Below, piece by piece: positions 25,406 to 34,752 of a stretch of DNA of 64,000 bases; position 1 is the first letter of the stretch; every line of letters begins with the position of its first letter. Under the pieces are notes generated by a model. It searched no databases. It was not told the origin of the DNA and saw only the letters and a program-made list of their open reading frames with translations. A program made the translations under genes and the position numbers. The DNA is taken from NCBI GenBank assembly GCA_019358875.1, contig JAHHIF010000012.1:102524-166523 (forward strand). The letters run 5' to 3'. This stretch comes from Symplocastrum torsivum CPER-KK1. Its GTDB lineage: Bacteria > Cyanobacteriota > Cyanobacteriia > Cyanobacteriales > Coleofasciculaceae.

Positions 25406-25800
25406 ATGACCTATACGACAACTATTTAAGAATTTTTAGCTAGCCTACATTTGATTGCTTGTCATCGGCAGCACGAACAAAACTGTTAACACAATGCCAG
25501 TTGCTTGGCTAGGGCATGGGATAAGTAATTGTGATTAGGGAGAAATACCCAATCGAGTTGCTATTCTCTAGGTAAGAGTACGCTCGTTTATTGGCTCATA
25601 AACTCCGTCGTTCTACCCCGAACACGCTGAAATTACTGCAACCTGGAGAAAATCATTGGCTAGATGAGCTTGGTGCGGGTAGTACCTTGTGAACAGCGAT
25701 CGCATCTACACAAGCCTTGTGCATTACCTTCAGTGCGACTGACTTCTTTGCCCTACTGGATTCAGAACCCGAATTTGCTAATGCCTTGTGATCGCAAAGC
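25406..25800 (+). pseudogene. Decayed copy of the transporter gene's first 130 codons
   Basis: From the ATG at 25406 the DNA is about 80 percent like 26192-26590, including the start, the cyclic-nucleotide-binding region and the region around T-D-F-F-A-L-L. Nonsense changes are seen at once: a CAA codon of the intact gene is TAA (25418-25426 region), and TAG and TGA occur further on. Small insertions and deletions break the frame. The ABC part is absent. It lies 786 bases upstream of the intact gene in the same direction. Confidence 0.9.
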
Positions 25801-26191
25801 AGGAGACAGAATCTCCAGTAGCGATTCCCTTCCGAGGAAAACAATAGATCGTCTTGAACGTGGGAACTGGCGACGGGTAATTGGGGAAAAGAGACTTTCA
25901 TATTGACAGTTCTGTATGACAGTTCATGAAGTCTCTTGCATAAATAGCAAAGAAAAGAGTGATAAATATTACAGCTACATCCCAAAAGTTGACGTTTGCA
26001 AGAACTGTAATACCTATCATCTGCTTACCAGTAGATAGTTAGCAGACGAAGGATTTTTCCCAATCCTCGATTTAAACTTTTTGTTAAGAAGTACACGGAG
26101 GAAAGCTTTATTTAAAGTTAATAGAGATCGAAGAACGTCTGAATCCTATATATCCTAATCTTAAAGCTAAGGGCTAAATGCTATCTGACCA
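25801..26191. other. Upstream region of the ABC transporter
   Basis: No gene is seen. GACAGTTC occurs twice, 13 bases apart (25905 and 25918), next to TTGACA at 25904. This may be a promoter with a direct-repeat operator, but the evidence is weak. Confidence 0.3.
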
Positions 26192-29146
26192 ATGACCTAT
26201 ACGACAACCATTCAAGAATTTTTAGCTAGCCTGCCTCCGTTTGATTGCTTGTCATCGGCAGCACGAGCAAAACTGTCAACACAATGCCAGTTGCTTCGCT
26301 ACCGCATGGGTCAGGCGATTGTGATGAAGGAAAAAATGCCCAATCAGGTCGCCATTCTCTATGAAGGGCAAGCTCGTTTGTTGGCTTACGAACCCCGTCG
26401 TCCTGCCCCAATCACGCTGAAGTTGCTGCAACCTGGAGAAATCCTTGGCTGGGTGAGTTTGCTTCGGGGAGTCCCTTGCGAAACAGCGATCGCTTCTACA
26501 GAAGTCATATGTCTCACCATCAATGCGACTGACTTCTTTGCCCTACTGGACTCAGAAGCCGAATTTGCCAACGCCTTCCGATCACATTGCGCCCTAATAG
26601 AACTATTCGACCTCTTAAGTGCAGAACTAGAGCGACGAGCCACTGGTGATGCCAATCTCAAAGAATTAACCCTCGAAGCTTGGTCAGAGGCAGTAATCTG
26701 CAATTTGTCACGCGGTAGGAGGTATGACCAACTCGATCGCAATCGGCTATGGTTCGTTAGTGGTGGGGGGTCAACCAATTTACCCGTTGGTTCCTGTCTC
26801 AATGCTGAAGCCGTTGCTGCGCTAGAAGTGAAAGGGTCAGGAAACACTCGTCTAGTCGGCATTCCAGCTAACCTGCTTTCCCCAAACACCGAAACATCCT
26901 TACCTGAATCGCTGGCAACTAGCCTCACTCTCGAAGAAATCCCTTACGCCGAGGCATCCACTGGTCAGAACTTTGTTGATGATGAGCCGCAAGGGAAGCG
27001 AAACTATCCTGTTTTTCGCGGTAGAGGCCCAGTTGATTCAACCTTAGCTTGCTTCCAAATGCTCTGTCAGCATTTTGGGATGCCCTTCCGGCGCGATACA
27101 ATCCGCCGCGTCATTGCCAACCAGCAGTCACGCCACGGCAAACTTTCCCTCCAGCACTGTGGTGCGATCTCTGACATGATGGGATTGAGTGCCCAACTGG
27201 TAAACGTACCTGGGGTTGCAGTCAGTCGCCTACCTACGCCAGCCTTGATCTACTGGCAAGATAGCTTTGCTGTTCTTTATGAAAGTAGCGAACGGGAAAT
27301 AGTGTTAGCTGATCCCACCAGTGGGATTAAGCGCATCAAACCCGGCAAGTTCATCAGCAATTGGGGTGATGAAGGGCAAGTTCTACTACTCAAACCCACT
27401 AAAGACACACCGAAGCAGCGGTTTGGACTGAACTGGTTTATCCCTTCCCTGATTCGTTACCGCAAAGTCTTAGGGGAAGTGTTGATTGCTTCCATTTTTG
27501 TGCAACTGTTTGGTCTAGCGAATCCGTTGATGATTCAGGTCATCATCGATAAGGTTATTGTTCAAAACAGCATCGATACCCTGCATGTCTTGGGAGTTTT
27601 CCTGGTTGTCGTCGCGATTTTTGAGGCAGTTTTAACGAGTCTACGCACCTACTTGTTTGTTGATACGACAAACCGGATTGACCTCGCGTTGGGTTCAGAA
27701 ATTATAGATCACTTGTTGCGCTTGCCTTTGCGGTATTTTGAAAGCCGTCCGGTTGGAGAATTAGCAACTCGTATTAATGAGTTAGAAAATATCCGCCAGT
27801 TTCTCACCGGGACAGCCTTAACCGTTGTGTTAGATGCTGTCTTTTCGATTGTCTACATCGTCGTCATGTTCATCTACAGTTGGGTGCTGACGTTGGTGAC
27901 ATTGGCAGTGATTCCCTTATTTGTGTTTCTTACCTTTGTTGTTTCGCCAATTGTGCGGCAACAGCTACGCACCAAAGCGGAACGTCAGGCAGAAACGCAA
28001 TCCTATTTAGTAGAGGTTTTATCGGGGATTTCCACGGTTAAGGCACAAAATATTGAATTGCGATCGCGTTGGAAGTGGCAAGAGCGCTATGCTCGTTATG
28101 TCAGCGAAGGCTTCCAAAATGTTTTAACCTCTACAGCCGCAAGTTCAGCCAGCAACTTTCTGAATAAACTCTCTGGCTTGCTGGTTCTGTGGGTCGGAGC
28201 CTATCTGGTACTTGCAGGGGAATTAACCTTAGGACAGTTGATTGCTTTTCGTATCATTGCAGGCTATGTAACGGGACCCTTGCTACGCTTAGCTCAAATC
28301 TGGCAAAACTTCCAGAGTACAGCCCTATCCTTAGAACGCCTCAGTGATATCGTTGATTCGCAGCAAGAAGCAGATGAAGAAGACCGTAACAATATTCCCT
28401 TACCCGCTGTTCAGGGTGCAGTGAAGTACGAAAATGTCTCATTTCGTTTCGCGACTACTGGCCCTTTACAGTTGAACAATATCAACCTAGAAATCCCAGC
28501 CGGTAAATTTGTGGGTATTGTTGGTCAGAGTGGATCTGGTAAGAGTACTCTCACAAAGCTGTTACCCCGGCTTTATGACGCGGATTCAGGGCGAATCCTC
28601 GTTGATGGTTATGACATTGGTAAGGTAGAACTGTATTCACTGCGGCGTCAGATTGGGATTGTTCCTCAAGAAACACTCCTATTTGATGGCACAGTGCAGG
28701 AGAATATTGCCCTGACAAATCCCGATGCGAGTTCCGAGGAAATCATCGAAGCGGCTAGGATAGCGGTGGCGCATGAATTTATTATGAGCTTGCCTAACGG
28801 TTACAACACTCGTGTTGGGGAGCGGGGTTCCTCACTATCTGGGGGACAACGACAACGAATTGCGATCGCTCGAACCGTTCTGCACTCACCCCAGCTCTTG
28901 ATTTTAGACGAAGCCACCAGTGCGCTGGATTACGACTCGGAACGACAAGTGTGTCTCAATCTGGCTCAAGCCTATCAAGGACGCACCGTCTTTTTCATCA
29001 CCCATCGCCTCAGCACCATTCGCAACTCTGACCTGATTTTACTGATGGATAAAGGAGCAATCGTTGAGCAAGGTACTCATGAAGACTTAATGGCTCAAAA
29101 AGGTCGCTACTATTGCCTCTATCGGCAACAAGAAGCTGCCGTTTAA
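26192..29146 (+). CDS. Type I secretion ABC transporter: cNMP-binding, C39-like, TM and ATPase domains
   Basis: A 984-residue inner-membrane exporter that pairs with HlyD to secrete unfolded proteins. Order: a cyclic-nucleotide-binding-like domain (about 1-145), a linker, a C39-peptidase-like domain (about 270-405), six membrane helices (about 415-700), then the ATPase. ATPase motifs are Walker A G-Q-S-G-S-G-K-S-T (about 777), signature L-S-G-G-Q-R-Q-R (about 881) and Walker B L-L-I-L-D-E-A (about 901). In the C39 part D-S-T-L-A-C replaces the active D-C-G-x-x-C and a Ser replaces the usual His before F-A-V-L-Y, so it probably binds cargo without cutting it, like HlyB. It starts at ATG 26192; the HlyD gene follows 81 bases after its stop. 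Confidence 0.9.
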   Translation: MTYTTTIQEFLASLPPFDCLSSAARAKLSTQCQLLRYRMGQAIVMKEKMPNQVAILYEGQARLLAYEPRRPAPITLKLLQPGEILGWVSLLRGVPCETAIASTEVICLTINATDFFALLDSEAEFANAFRSHCALIELFDLLSAELERRATGDANLKELTLEAWSEAVICNLSRGRRYDQLDRNRLWFVSGGGSTNLPVGSCLNAEAVAALEVKGSGNTRLVGIPANLLSPNTETSLPESLATSLTLEEIPYAEASTGQNFVDDEPQGKRNYPVFRGRGPVDSTLACFQMLCQHFGMPFRRDTIRRVIANQQSRHGKLSLQHCGAISDMMGLSAQLVNVPGVAVSRLPTPALIYWQDSFAVLYESSEREIVLADPTSGIKRIKPGKFISNWGDEGQVLLLKPTKDTPKQRFGLNWFIPSLIRYRKVLGEVLIASIFVQLFGLANPLMIQVIIDKVIVQNSIDTLHVLGVFLVVVAIFEAVLTSLRTYLFVDTTNRIDLALGSEIIDHLLRLPLRYFESRPVGELATRINELENIRQFLTGTALTVVLDAVFSIVYIVVMFIYSWVLTLVTLAVIPLFVFLTFVVSPIVRQQLRTKAERQAETQSYLVEVLSGISTVKAQNIELRSRWKWQERYARYVSEGFQNVLTSTAASSASNFLNKLSGLLVLWVGAYLVLAGELTLGQLIAFRIIAGYVTGPLLRLAQIWQNFQSTALSLERLSDIVDSQQEADEEDRNNIPLPAVQGAVKYENVSFRFATTGPLQLNNINLEIPAGKFVGIVGQSGSGKSTLTKLLPRLYDADSGRILVDGYDIGKVELYSLRRQIGIVPQETLLFDGTVQENIALTNPDASSEEIIEAARIAVAHEFIMSLPNGYNTRVGERGSSLSGGQRQRIAIARTVLHSPQLLILDEATSALDYDSERQVCLNLAQAYQGRTVFFITHRLSTIRNSDLILLMDKGAIVEQGTHEDLMAQKGRYYCLYRQQEAAV

Positions 29147-29227
29147 GGGAAGAAACTTTGCCTATTATCCTCCCCCCTGCCTCCCCTACTCCACACTCCC
29201 CTACTACCTCACACTATCTTGACCGCT

Positions 29228-30805
29228 ATGAACCAGCAAAATGGGTTAAAACTCAACCAAAAACTTGCTTTAGGAACACCATCTGTTTCTAATCCCAGTG
29301 TTCAAGTCAGTACAGCAGAACAAAATGTTCGTCCCCAAAGCCACACCAATGGGAACGGCAAATTTGACCAATCTGTAATTTTACGACAGTCCAAAAACTG
29401 GTCACGGGCAATTCTTTGGACAATTGTTGGTGTCACAACCTTCGGGATTATTTGGGCAAGCATTGCCAAAATTGAGCAAGCCGTTCCTGCCCAAGGTAAG
29501 CTAGAGCCACAAGGTACGGTGAAGGAAATTCAAGCCCCAGTTGGTGGAGTCGTTACAGAAATTCATGTCGAGGAGGGACAGCACGTTGAGAAAGGCGATT
29601 TGCTCCTCAGCCTTGACCCTACAGCTACTCAAGCTCAAGTCACGTCTCTGAGCAAAATTCGGGCATCTTTAATTAAAGAAAATCAGTTCTATCGCAGTCA
29701 ACTGAATGATTCCGCTGCTCCCACAATTACAGAGCAAGAGCTATCAGAACTACAAATTCCACCAGAACTCGCTTCTCTTACGAAGAGTCGCAAAGCAATA
29801 ATTGCTGAGAACGAACTGTATCGCATCGAACTTAATGGTGATACTAGGGGGGCTAATCTCACTCCAGGACAACGGGAGCGTTTGCGATTTTCTTCAGCAG
29901 AACTCAATTCCCGTGTCGCTGCCAGTCGATTAGAAATTGGACAACTAGAAAGACAACTCAACCAGAATCAAGTTCAGCTAGCCAATTCAAGAAGTCGCTA
30001 TGAGGTTGAGCGGGGCATCCTGAATGAGATTACGCCCTTAGCAGAGCAAGGGGCCGTTCCCCGAATCCAGTTTCTCAAGCAGGAACAAGAGGTAAAAACC
30101 CGTCAAGCCGAGGTAGATCAGCTTCTTCAGGAACAAGCACGGCTGGACTTAGATATTTCCCAAGCTAAGCAACAGCTAGAAAATACCGTTGCTCTTTCTC
30201 AGAAAGACTTAACAACTCAAATTGCCACAAATGAAAAACAACTTGCTGAAATTGACAGCCAGATCAATAAATTCATTGTTGGCAATCAGCAGAAGATTAC
30301 GGAAATTGATAGCCAGTTGAGTCAAGCTAAGGTGAATTTGGGCTATCAGGAGCTACGTTCTCCAGTCTCCGGAAAAGTCTTTGATATGAAACCTTCCGCT
30401 CCTGGTTTTGTTACGAATACAACTGAGCCGATTCTCAAAATTGTTCCTGAAGATGCTCTAGTTGCTAAAGTTTATCTTACTAATAAAGATATTGGTTTTG
30501 TGAGAGAAGGTATGCCAACCGATATCAGGATTGATTCATTTCCTTTTAGTGAATTTGGGGATGTAAAAGGAGAATTAGTTTGGATTGGTTCTGATGCGTT
30601 ACCACCTGATCAAATTCGTCCGTACTATACTTTTCCTGCCAAAGTTCGGTTAAACCAGCAGTCACTACTCATTAATAACCGTAAGATTGCCCTACAATCG
30701 GGGATGTCTGTTAGCACGAATATTCGAGTACGCGATCGCACTGTGTTGAGTATTTTTACCGACCTATTTGCTGATAAAACTGATAGTTTGAAAAATGTGC
30801 GGTAA
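29228..30805 (+). CDS. HlyD family membrane fusion protein
   Basis: About 525 residues with one N-terminal membrane helix (about 60-80), a lipoyl/barrel-sandwich half (Q-A-P-V-G-G-V-V-T-E-I-H-V), two long coiled-coil stretches rich in Gln, Leu and Glu (about 135-370), the second half L-R-S-P-V-S-G-K-V-F, and a C-terminal beta domain. This is the periplasmic adaptor that links the ABC transporter to a TolC-type outer-membrane channel, which is not in the window. The ATG at 29228 was chosen over the TTG at 29219. It is the last gene of the secretion operon; a terminator follows at 30863. Confidence 0.88.
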   Translation: MNQQNGLKLNQKLALGTPSVSNPSVQVSTAEQNVRPQSHTNGNGKFDQSVILRQSKNWSRAILWTIVGVTTFGIIWASIAKIEQAVPAQGKLEPQGTVKEIQAPVGGVVTEIHVEEGQHVEKGDLLLSLDPTATQAQVTSLSKIRASLIKENQFYRSQLNDSAAPTITEQELSELQIPPELASLTKSRKAIIAENELYRIELNGDTRGANLTPGQRERLRFSSAELNSRVAASRLEIGQLERQLNQNQVQLANSRSRYEVERGILNEITPLAEQGAVPRIQFLKQEQEVKTRQAEVDQLLQEQARLDLDISQAKQQLENTVALSQKDLTTQIATNEKQLAEIDSQINKFIVGNQQKITEIDSQLSQAKVNLGYQELRSPVSGKVFDMKPSAPGFVTNTTEPILKIVPEDALVAKVYLTNKDIGFVREGMPTDIRIDSFPFSEFGDVKGELVWIGSDALPPDQIRPYYTFPAKVRLNQQSLLINNRKIALQSGMSVSTNIRVRDRTVLSIFTDLFADKTDSLKNVR

Positions 30806-30862
30806 ATCATTTCGCTTTAAGCTGTTGCGTCTGTGGCATTGTCTAAGCAGTTAGCTGAGTTT

Positions 30863-30905
30863 AGGGGAAGAGGAATCAATTATCTTTCCCCTTGATTTTT
30901 TTTAT
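30863..30905 (+). terminator. Intrinsic terminator after HlyD
   Basis: AGGGGAAGA (30863-30871) pairs with TCTTTCCCCT (30883-30892, one bulge), followed by a T-rich run at 30896-30903. Confidence 0.75.
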
Positions 30906-30909
30906 TAAA

Positions 30910-30956
30910 CCCGCCGAGAAGACTGCGTACCCTTGTGGTCGCAGATGAAAGGCGGG
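30910..30956. repeat. Left-end hairpin of the IS605-type element
   Basis: CCCGCC (30910-30915) pairs with GGCGGG (30951-30956) and CTGCG (30923-30927) pairs with CGCAG (30940-30944), leaving a bulged stem like the subterminal hairpins recognised by Y1 transposases. Confidence 0.65.
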
Positions 30957-31112
30957 GCAATCGGAGCTACGGAGATTTGGAAATGCTGTCGATTATATTC
31001 AGATCGTTCAAGAACATTGGTTGTCTCTCAAACAAAGCGGATGGAGTGACGATGAATGCGTCATTCTTATGCTTGGAGGAACTTCATCAGAAAGCCTATT
31101 ACGGACTTCCTG

Positions 31113-32225
31113 ATGAAGCGAACTGTTAGCATCCCAGTCAATCTCCCAAGTGAACGTTTCCTGCCACTCATGAACGAGTGTTCAGAAATATTCAATGCAC
31201 ACATTGACTGGGCATTAGCTAACAGGACATACAACAAAAACAAGGCACACAAGGAGTTGTATCACCTATTAAGGTTGCAGCATCCTTGTGTGCCTTCTGC
31301 TTTGGTACAGACCATCCGGGATAATGCACTTGAGGCTATCAAAGCTACCAAGTTCAAGCGCATTCCTAGAAAGAAGCCAACCTCAGCCCTGAGATACGAC
31401 AAGCGAACAATGACGCTCAGGGGACAGCAGCTAACGCTTAGTTGCATCGGTAAGCGAGTTGCAATTATTCTCAATGTTCCTGATTATTTCAAGGAAATAT
31501 TTGAGACTTGGGATTTCTGTGCAGCAACTCTTACTTATTCCAAGCCCTCAAAACAATTTTGGGTGAGGTTGGTATTTGAAACCGACGACCCACCCAAACA
31601 AGAGGAAGGGAAAGTTTTAGGAATTGACCGAGGCTTATATCACATCGTCTCAACCTCAAATGGTCAATTCTTCTCTGGCTCAAATGTGAGAGCTAACCAA
31701 CGACGCTACTTATACAATCGCAAAAAACTCCAGCAAAAAGGCACTCGAAGCGCTAAACGTCGATTAAAAGCGATGTCGGGACGCGAGAAGCGGTTCATGC
31801 GGGATTGCAACCACTGTATAAGTAAAAAACTGGCTGCACTTAATGACGTAAAAACTTACGTTCTAGAAGACTTGTCAGGCATCCGTAATCAACGCAGAAA
31901 CAAGAAGGTAAACAAGTGGATATCTTCTTGGAGTTTCTATCAGCTTGAGCAATTTTTGACCTATAAAGCTGAAGCTAAAGGCAAGCAAGTTGGTTACGTG
32001 GATGCTCGGTACACTTCCCAGAAGTGCAGCCGTTGCAAACAGCGTCACAGCACGAATCGGCACAAATCTCGATTCCACTGTAAAACGTGTGGATTCAAGG
32101 CTCATGCCGATATTAATGCTGCGACGAACATCAAAGATGATTACATTCTCTCTACTGCTCCGAGTGAGTCGGTAGAGCAGGCGACGGTCAATTCGCCGTA
32201 TGTTTCGACCAGTTTTTCTGGTTAG
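31113..32225 (+). CDS. tnpB: TnpB RNA-guided nuclease of an IS605-type element
   Basis: A 370-residue TnpB with a complete RuvC site: Asp in L-G-I-D-R-G-L (about residue 172), Glu in V-L-E-D-L-S-G (about 252) and Asp in A-H-A-D-I-N-A-A (about 333). A zinc finger C-S-R-C ... C-K-T-C-G lies between the last two. TnpB cuts DNA guided by an RNA made from the element's end, helping the element persist. The ATG at 31113 gives the usual start (M-K-R-T-V-S-I-P-V). The frame is open back to 31056, but the extra residues are not family-like. It looks intact and so may be active. Confidence 0.9.
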   Translation: MKRTVSIPVNLPSERFLPLMNECSEIFNAHIDWALANRTYNKNKAHKELYHLLRLQHPCVPSALVQTIRDNALEAIKATKFKRIPRKKPTSALRYDKRTMTLRGQQLTLSCIGKRVAIILNVPDYFKEIFETWDFCAATLTYSKPSKQFWVRLVFETDDPPKQEEGKVLGIDRGLYHIVSTSNGQFFSGSNVRANQRRYLYNRKKLQQKGTRSAKRRLKAMSGREKRFMRDCNHCISKKLAALNDVKTYVLEDLSGIRNQRRNKKVNKWISSWSFYQLEQFLTYKAEAKGKQVGYVDARYTSQKCSRCKQRHSTNRHKSRFHCKTCGFKAHADINAATNIKDDYILSTAPSESVEQATVNSPYVSTSFSG

Positions 32226-32262
32226 TTACAAGCTGCGTGGGCTTGTCCCCGCAGCAGTTGAC
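32140..32262 (+). ncRNA. Candidate omega RNA overlapping the end of tnpB
   Basis: Guide RNAs of TnpB come from the 3' end of the gene and the right end of the element. Here 32232-32255 folds as GCTGCG ... CGCAGC with a GGGC/GTCC stem, and GGCGACGGTCAATTCGCC-like and CTGCTC/GAGCAG pairings occur upstream within the coding end. The position fits, but no conserved omega-RNA consensus was checked. Confidence 0.4.
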
Positions 32263-32653
32263 CTATCTGTAGCAGCAATACACTCAAGGGCGCACTGCTG
32301 TGCAATCCTATAATCAATTTGTACTTCATTGATTTGAAAAACCTATAAGTCAGAAAAGCGATCGCTTTTCACAAGAGGATAATTTGTCTCAGCCTGAATC
32401 GAGTGGCTTAACAATGAGTAAAAATACTATTGACAATATTTATTCAGCTTTGCGGAATTGAGTGATTAGCCTGTGAATCTAAGGATGAGTGAATAAATAG
32501 TAGCCATGCATCTACTCTCTTTCTAGAGAATTTCACTGAGGTAAATTTACTGAAAGCTTCGTAACTTCCGCATTATCGCGGATACCCTATATAACGGCTC
32601 GAAGTAAGGTTTACTAAAGAAGTTAAATTTTTGCTAAGCAAGGTAGATGACTA
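32263..32653. other. AT-rich gap upstream of the GT26 gene
   Basis: No gene is seen. The stretch is AT-rich and includes a GCGATCGC HIP1 site near 32358. It probably holds the promoter of the 32654 gene. Confidence 0.4.
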
Positions 32654-33430
32654 ATGAGCAAAGTCAAAATATTGAATGTAGACATTGACAATCTGTCAGA
32701 GTCCGAGGTTCTGAATCGGCTAGAACATGGTGTAGTTTTTACTCCCAACGTCGATCATATTATCTTGCTGCACAACGACCCAGACTTTGCTAATATTTAT
32801 GCAGATGCTGACTATAAATTATGTGACAGCAAAATTCTTTACTTTGTCTCTAGATTTTTGGGTTCACCCATAAAGGAAAAAATTTCTGGTTCTGACTTTT
32901 TCCCAGCTTTTTGTGAACATCACAAAAACAATGAGGATATTAAAATCTTCCTCTTAGGGGCAAAAGAGGGAGTGGCAGCACAAGCTCAGGAAAAGGTAAA
33001 TGCGAAAATTGGTCGAGCGATTGTTGTTGGTTCGCACTCGCCTTCATTTGGGTTTGAAAAGAATGAAGCAGAATGCTTGAAAATCATTGAAATAATCAAG
33101 AACTCAGGCGCAACAGTCCTAGCCGTAGGAGTCGGTGCGCCAAAGCAAGAAAAGTGGATACAAAAGTACAAAGACCAGTTACCCAATATCAAGATATTTT
33201 TAGCGATCGGGGCAACAATTGACTTTGAAGCAGGCAATAAAAAACGCGCCCCGAAATGGATAACTGAGCTGGGGCTGGAATGGTTGCATCGTTTGATATC
33301 AGAACCTCGCAGGTTATGGAAAAGGTATCTGATTGGGGGCCCACTTTTCTGCTGGTTAATTGTCAAACAGAAGCTTAAAGTTCCAAGCTTTATCAGTGTT
33401 CGCTTGCTGAAGTCGCTCCCTGACCTCTAG
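32654..33430 (+). CDS. WecG/TagA/CpsF family glycosyltransferase (GT26)
   Basis: The 258-residue protein has F-T-P-N-V-D-H-I, then D-S-K-I-L-Y-F-V (the Asp region binding the donor), F-L-L-G-A-K-E-G-V-A, V-G-V-G-A-P-K-Q-E-K-W-I and F-L-A-I-G-A-T-I-D-F-E-A-G, all hallmarks of GT26. These enzymes add N-acetylmannosamine, or a related sugar, to an undecaprenyl-linked primer, an early step after initiation. The C-terminus is basic (L-W-K-R-Y-L) and would contact the membrane. The galE-like gene is 94 bases downstream on the same strand, so they may be co-transcribed. Confidence 0.88.
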   Translation: MSKVKILNVDIDNLSESEVLNRLEHGVVFTPNVDHIILLHNDPDFANIYADADYKLCDSKILYFVSRFLGSPIKEKISGSDFFPAFCEHHKNNEDIKIFLLGAKEGVAAQAQEKVNAKIGRAIVVGSHSPSFGFEKNEAECLKIIEIIKNSGATVLAVGVGAPKQEKWIQKYKDQLPNIKIFLAIGATIDFEAGNKKRAPKWITELGLEWLHRLISEPRRLWKRYLIGGPLFCWLIVKQKLKVPSFISVRLLKSLPDL

Positions 33431-33524
33431 AGTCTTGGGTCTTTCCTCCAGGCTTCACTCTTCTCTCTGTTTCCTTAACAGGAAAAATGATTAAACGGTA
33501 ACCAACTTCGTCAAAAGTCTTCTA

Positions 33525-34523
33525 ATGGAAAACCCTACAATTTTGGTAACAGGCGGCGCAGGCTATATCGGTTCCCATGCCGTTCTGGCGCTGCGAGATG
33601 CAGGCTATGAGGTGGTAATCTTAGACAATTTGGTCTATGGTCATCGAGATCTAGTAGAGACAGCCCTCAAAGTAGAAATTATTCAGGGAGATATAGGAGA
33701 CCGGGTACTGCTAGACCAGCTCTTTAAAACACGGGAATTTGCTGCTGTCATGCACTTTGCTGCCTATGCGTATGTGGGCGAGTCGGTAAGCCACCCAGCC
33801 AAGTACTACCGCAACAATGTGGTAGGCACACTCACGCTGCTGGAGGCAATGTGTGAGGCGGGAATCAAGAACTTTGTTTTTTCTTCGACCTGTGCCACCT
33901 ATGGGGTACCCCAACAGATTCCTATTTCCGAAAACCAGCCTCAGCAGCCAATCAATCCCTACGGCATGACTAAACTGATGGTGGAGCAAATACTCAGCGA
34001 TTTTGACCATGCCTATGGCTTGCGCTCCGTGCGTTTTCGATACTTCAACGCTGCTGGTGCTGACCCCCAAGGTCGTTTAGGAGAAGATCATGAACCCGAA
34101 ACCCATCTTATCCCTCTAGTGCTGTTGACAGCGATGGGCAAGCGGGAAAGTATTTCGGTTTTTGGCACTGATTATGACACCCCAGATGGCACCTGTATTC
34201 GGGACTACATCCATGTCACTGACTTAGCACAAGCTCACATTCTGGGCTTGGAACACTTGCTTAAAGGGGGAAGTACAGAAGTCTTCAATTTGGGAAATGG
34301 AAAGGGGTTCTCAATTCAGCAGGTGATTGAAGCCGCTCGCGTTGTTACGGGTCGTCCTATCCCCGTGACCCTAGCTGACCGTCGCCCTGGAGATCCACCG
34401 AGTCTAGTAGGCAGTGGTGAGAAGGCACAGCGTATTTTGGGTTGGCAACCTCAGTACGCAGACTTGGAAACTATCCTAAAACACGCTTGGCAATGGCATC
34501 AGAAGCGACATGAGAGTGTTTGA
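33525..34523 (+). CDS. galE: UDP-glucose 4-epimerase
   Basis: 332 residues, extended short-chain dehydrogenase. The NAD site is V-T-G-G-A-G-Y-I-G-S-H (about 6-16); the catalytic Tyr-x-x-x-Lys is in N-P-Y-G-M-T-K (about 145-151), and the Ser of the triad is in F-S-S-T-C-A-T-Y. R-Y-F-N-A-A-G-A-D and R-D-Y-I-H-V are GalE-specific blocks. It interconverts UDP-glucose and UDP-galactose, supplying galactose to the polysaccharide. Two or three stem-loops follow the stop and separate it from the convergent genes. Confidence 0.93.
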   Translation: MENPTILVTGGAGYIGSHAVLALRDAGYEVVILDNLVYGHRDLVETALKVEIIQGDIGDRVLLDQLFKTREFAAVMHFAAYAYVGESVSHPAKYYRNNVVGTLTLLEAMCEAGIKNFVFSSTCATYGVPQQIPISENQPQQPINPYGMTKLMVEQILSDFDHAYGLRSVRFRYFNAAGADPQGRLGEDHEPETHLIPLVLLTAMGKRESISVFGTDYDTPDGTCIRDYIHVTDLAQAHILGLEHLLKGGSTEVFNLGNGKGFSIQQVIEAARVVTGRPIPVTLADRRPGDPPSLVGSGEKAQRILGWQPQYADLETILKHAWQWHQKRHESV

Positions 34524-34596
34524 GGTGACTCTATGTAAGCATTTTTAGGAATTAGAAACTTGCAACTCAAAGTGTCTTTTGACACAGACATAGGTA

Positions 34597-34680
34597 CCCT
34601 CTCAATAAGAAGCATCATGCCTTCTTGAAGTTGAGAGGGATTGCTATCAAAGGACGGTTTGGGACTTGTACAGACCGTCC
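34597..34680. terminator. Tandem stem-loops between convergent genes
   Basis: CCCTCTCAA (34597-34605) pairs with TTGAGAGGG (34631-34639), with an inner AAGAAG/CTTCTT stem. GGACGGT (34652-34658) pairs with ACCGTCC (34674-34680). They lie between galE and the convergent DUF218 gene. No long T-run follows, so they may be bidirectional or rho-assisted terminators. Confidence 0.6.
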
Positions 34681-34752
34681 CTTAAACCATAGGTGTGTTT
34701 TCCAATTAGTTAGCTTGAAGCGAGGAGAGACGAAAAAGCCTCTTCGTCGATT

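Larger units (their letters stand above)
30906..32262 (+). mobile_element. IS200/IS605-type element carrying only TnpB (boundaries approximate)
   Basis: The unit has a hairpin at the left (30910-30956), the tnpB gene, and a hairpin just after its stop (32232-32255). IS200/IS605 elements have no terminal inverted repeats or target duplications; subterminal hairpins mark the ends, which is what is seen. No tnpA gene is present, so the element depends on a transposase elsewhere. Exact ends cannot be fixed without an empty site. It separates the secretion operon from the polysaccharide locus. Confidence 0.65.

Noticed and set aside
30935..31129. A plus-strand frame upstream of tnpB that could be tnpA.
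   Set aside because: It lacks the H-x-H and Tyr motifs of Y1 transposases and lies in the hairpin end of the element.
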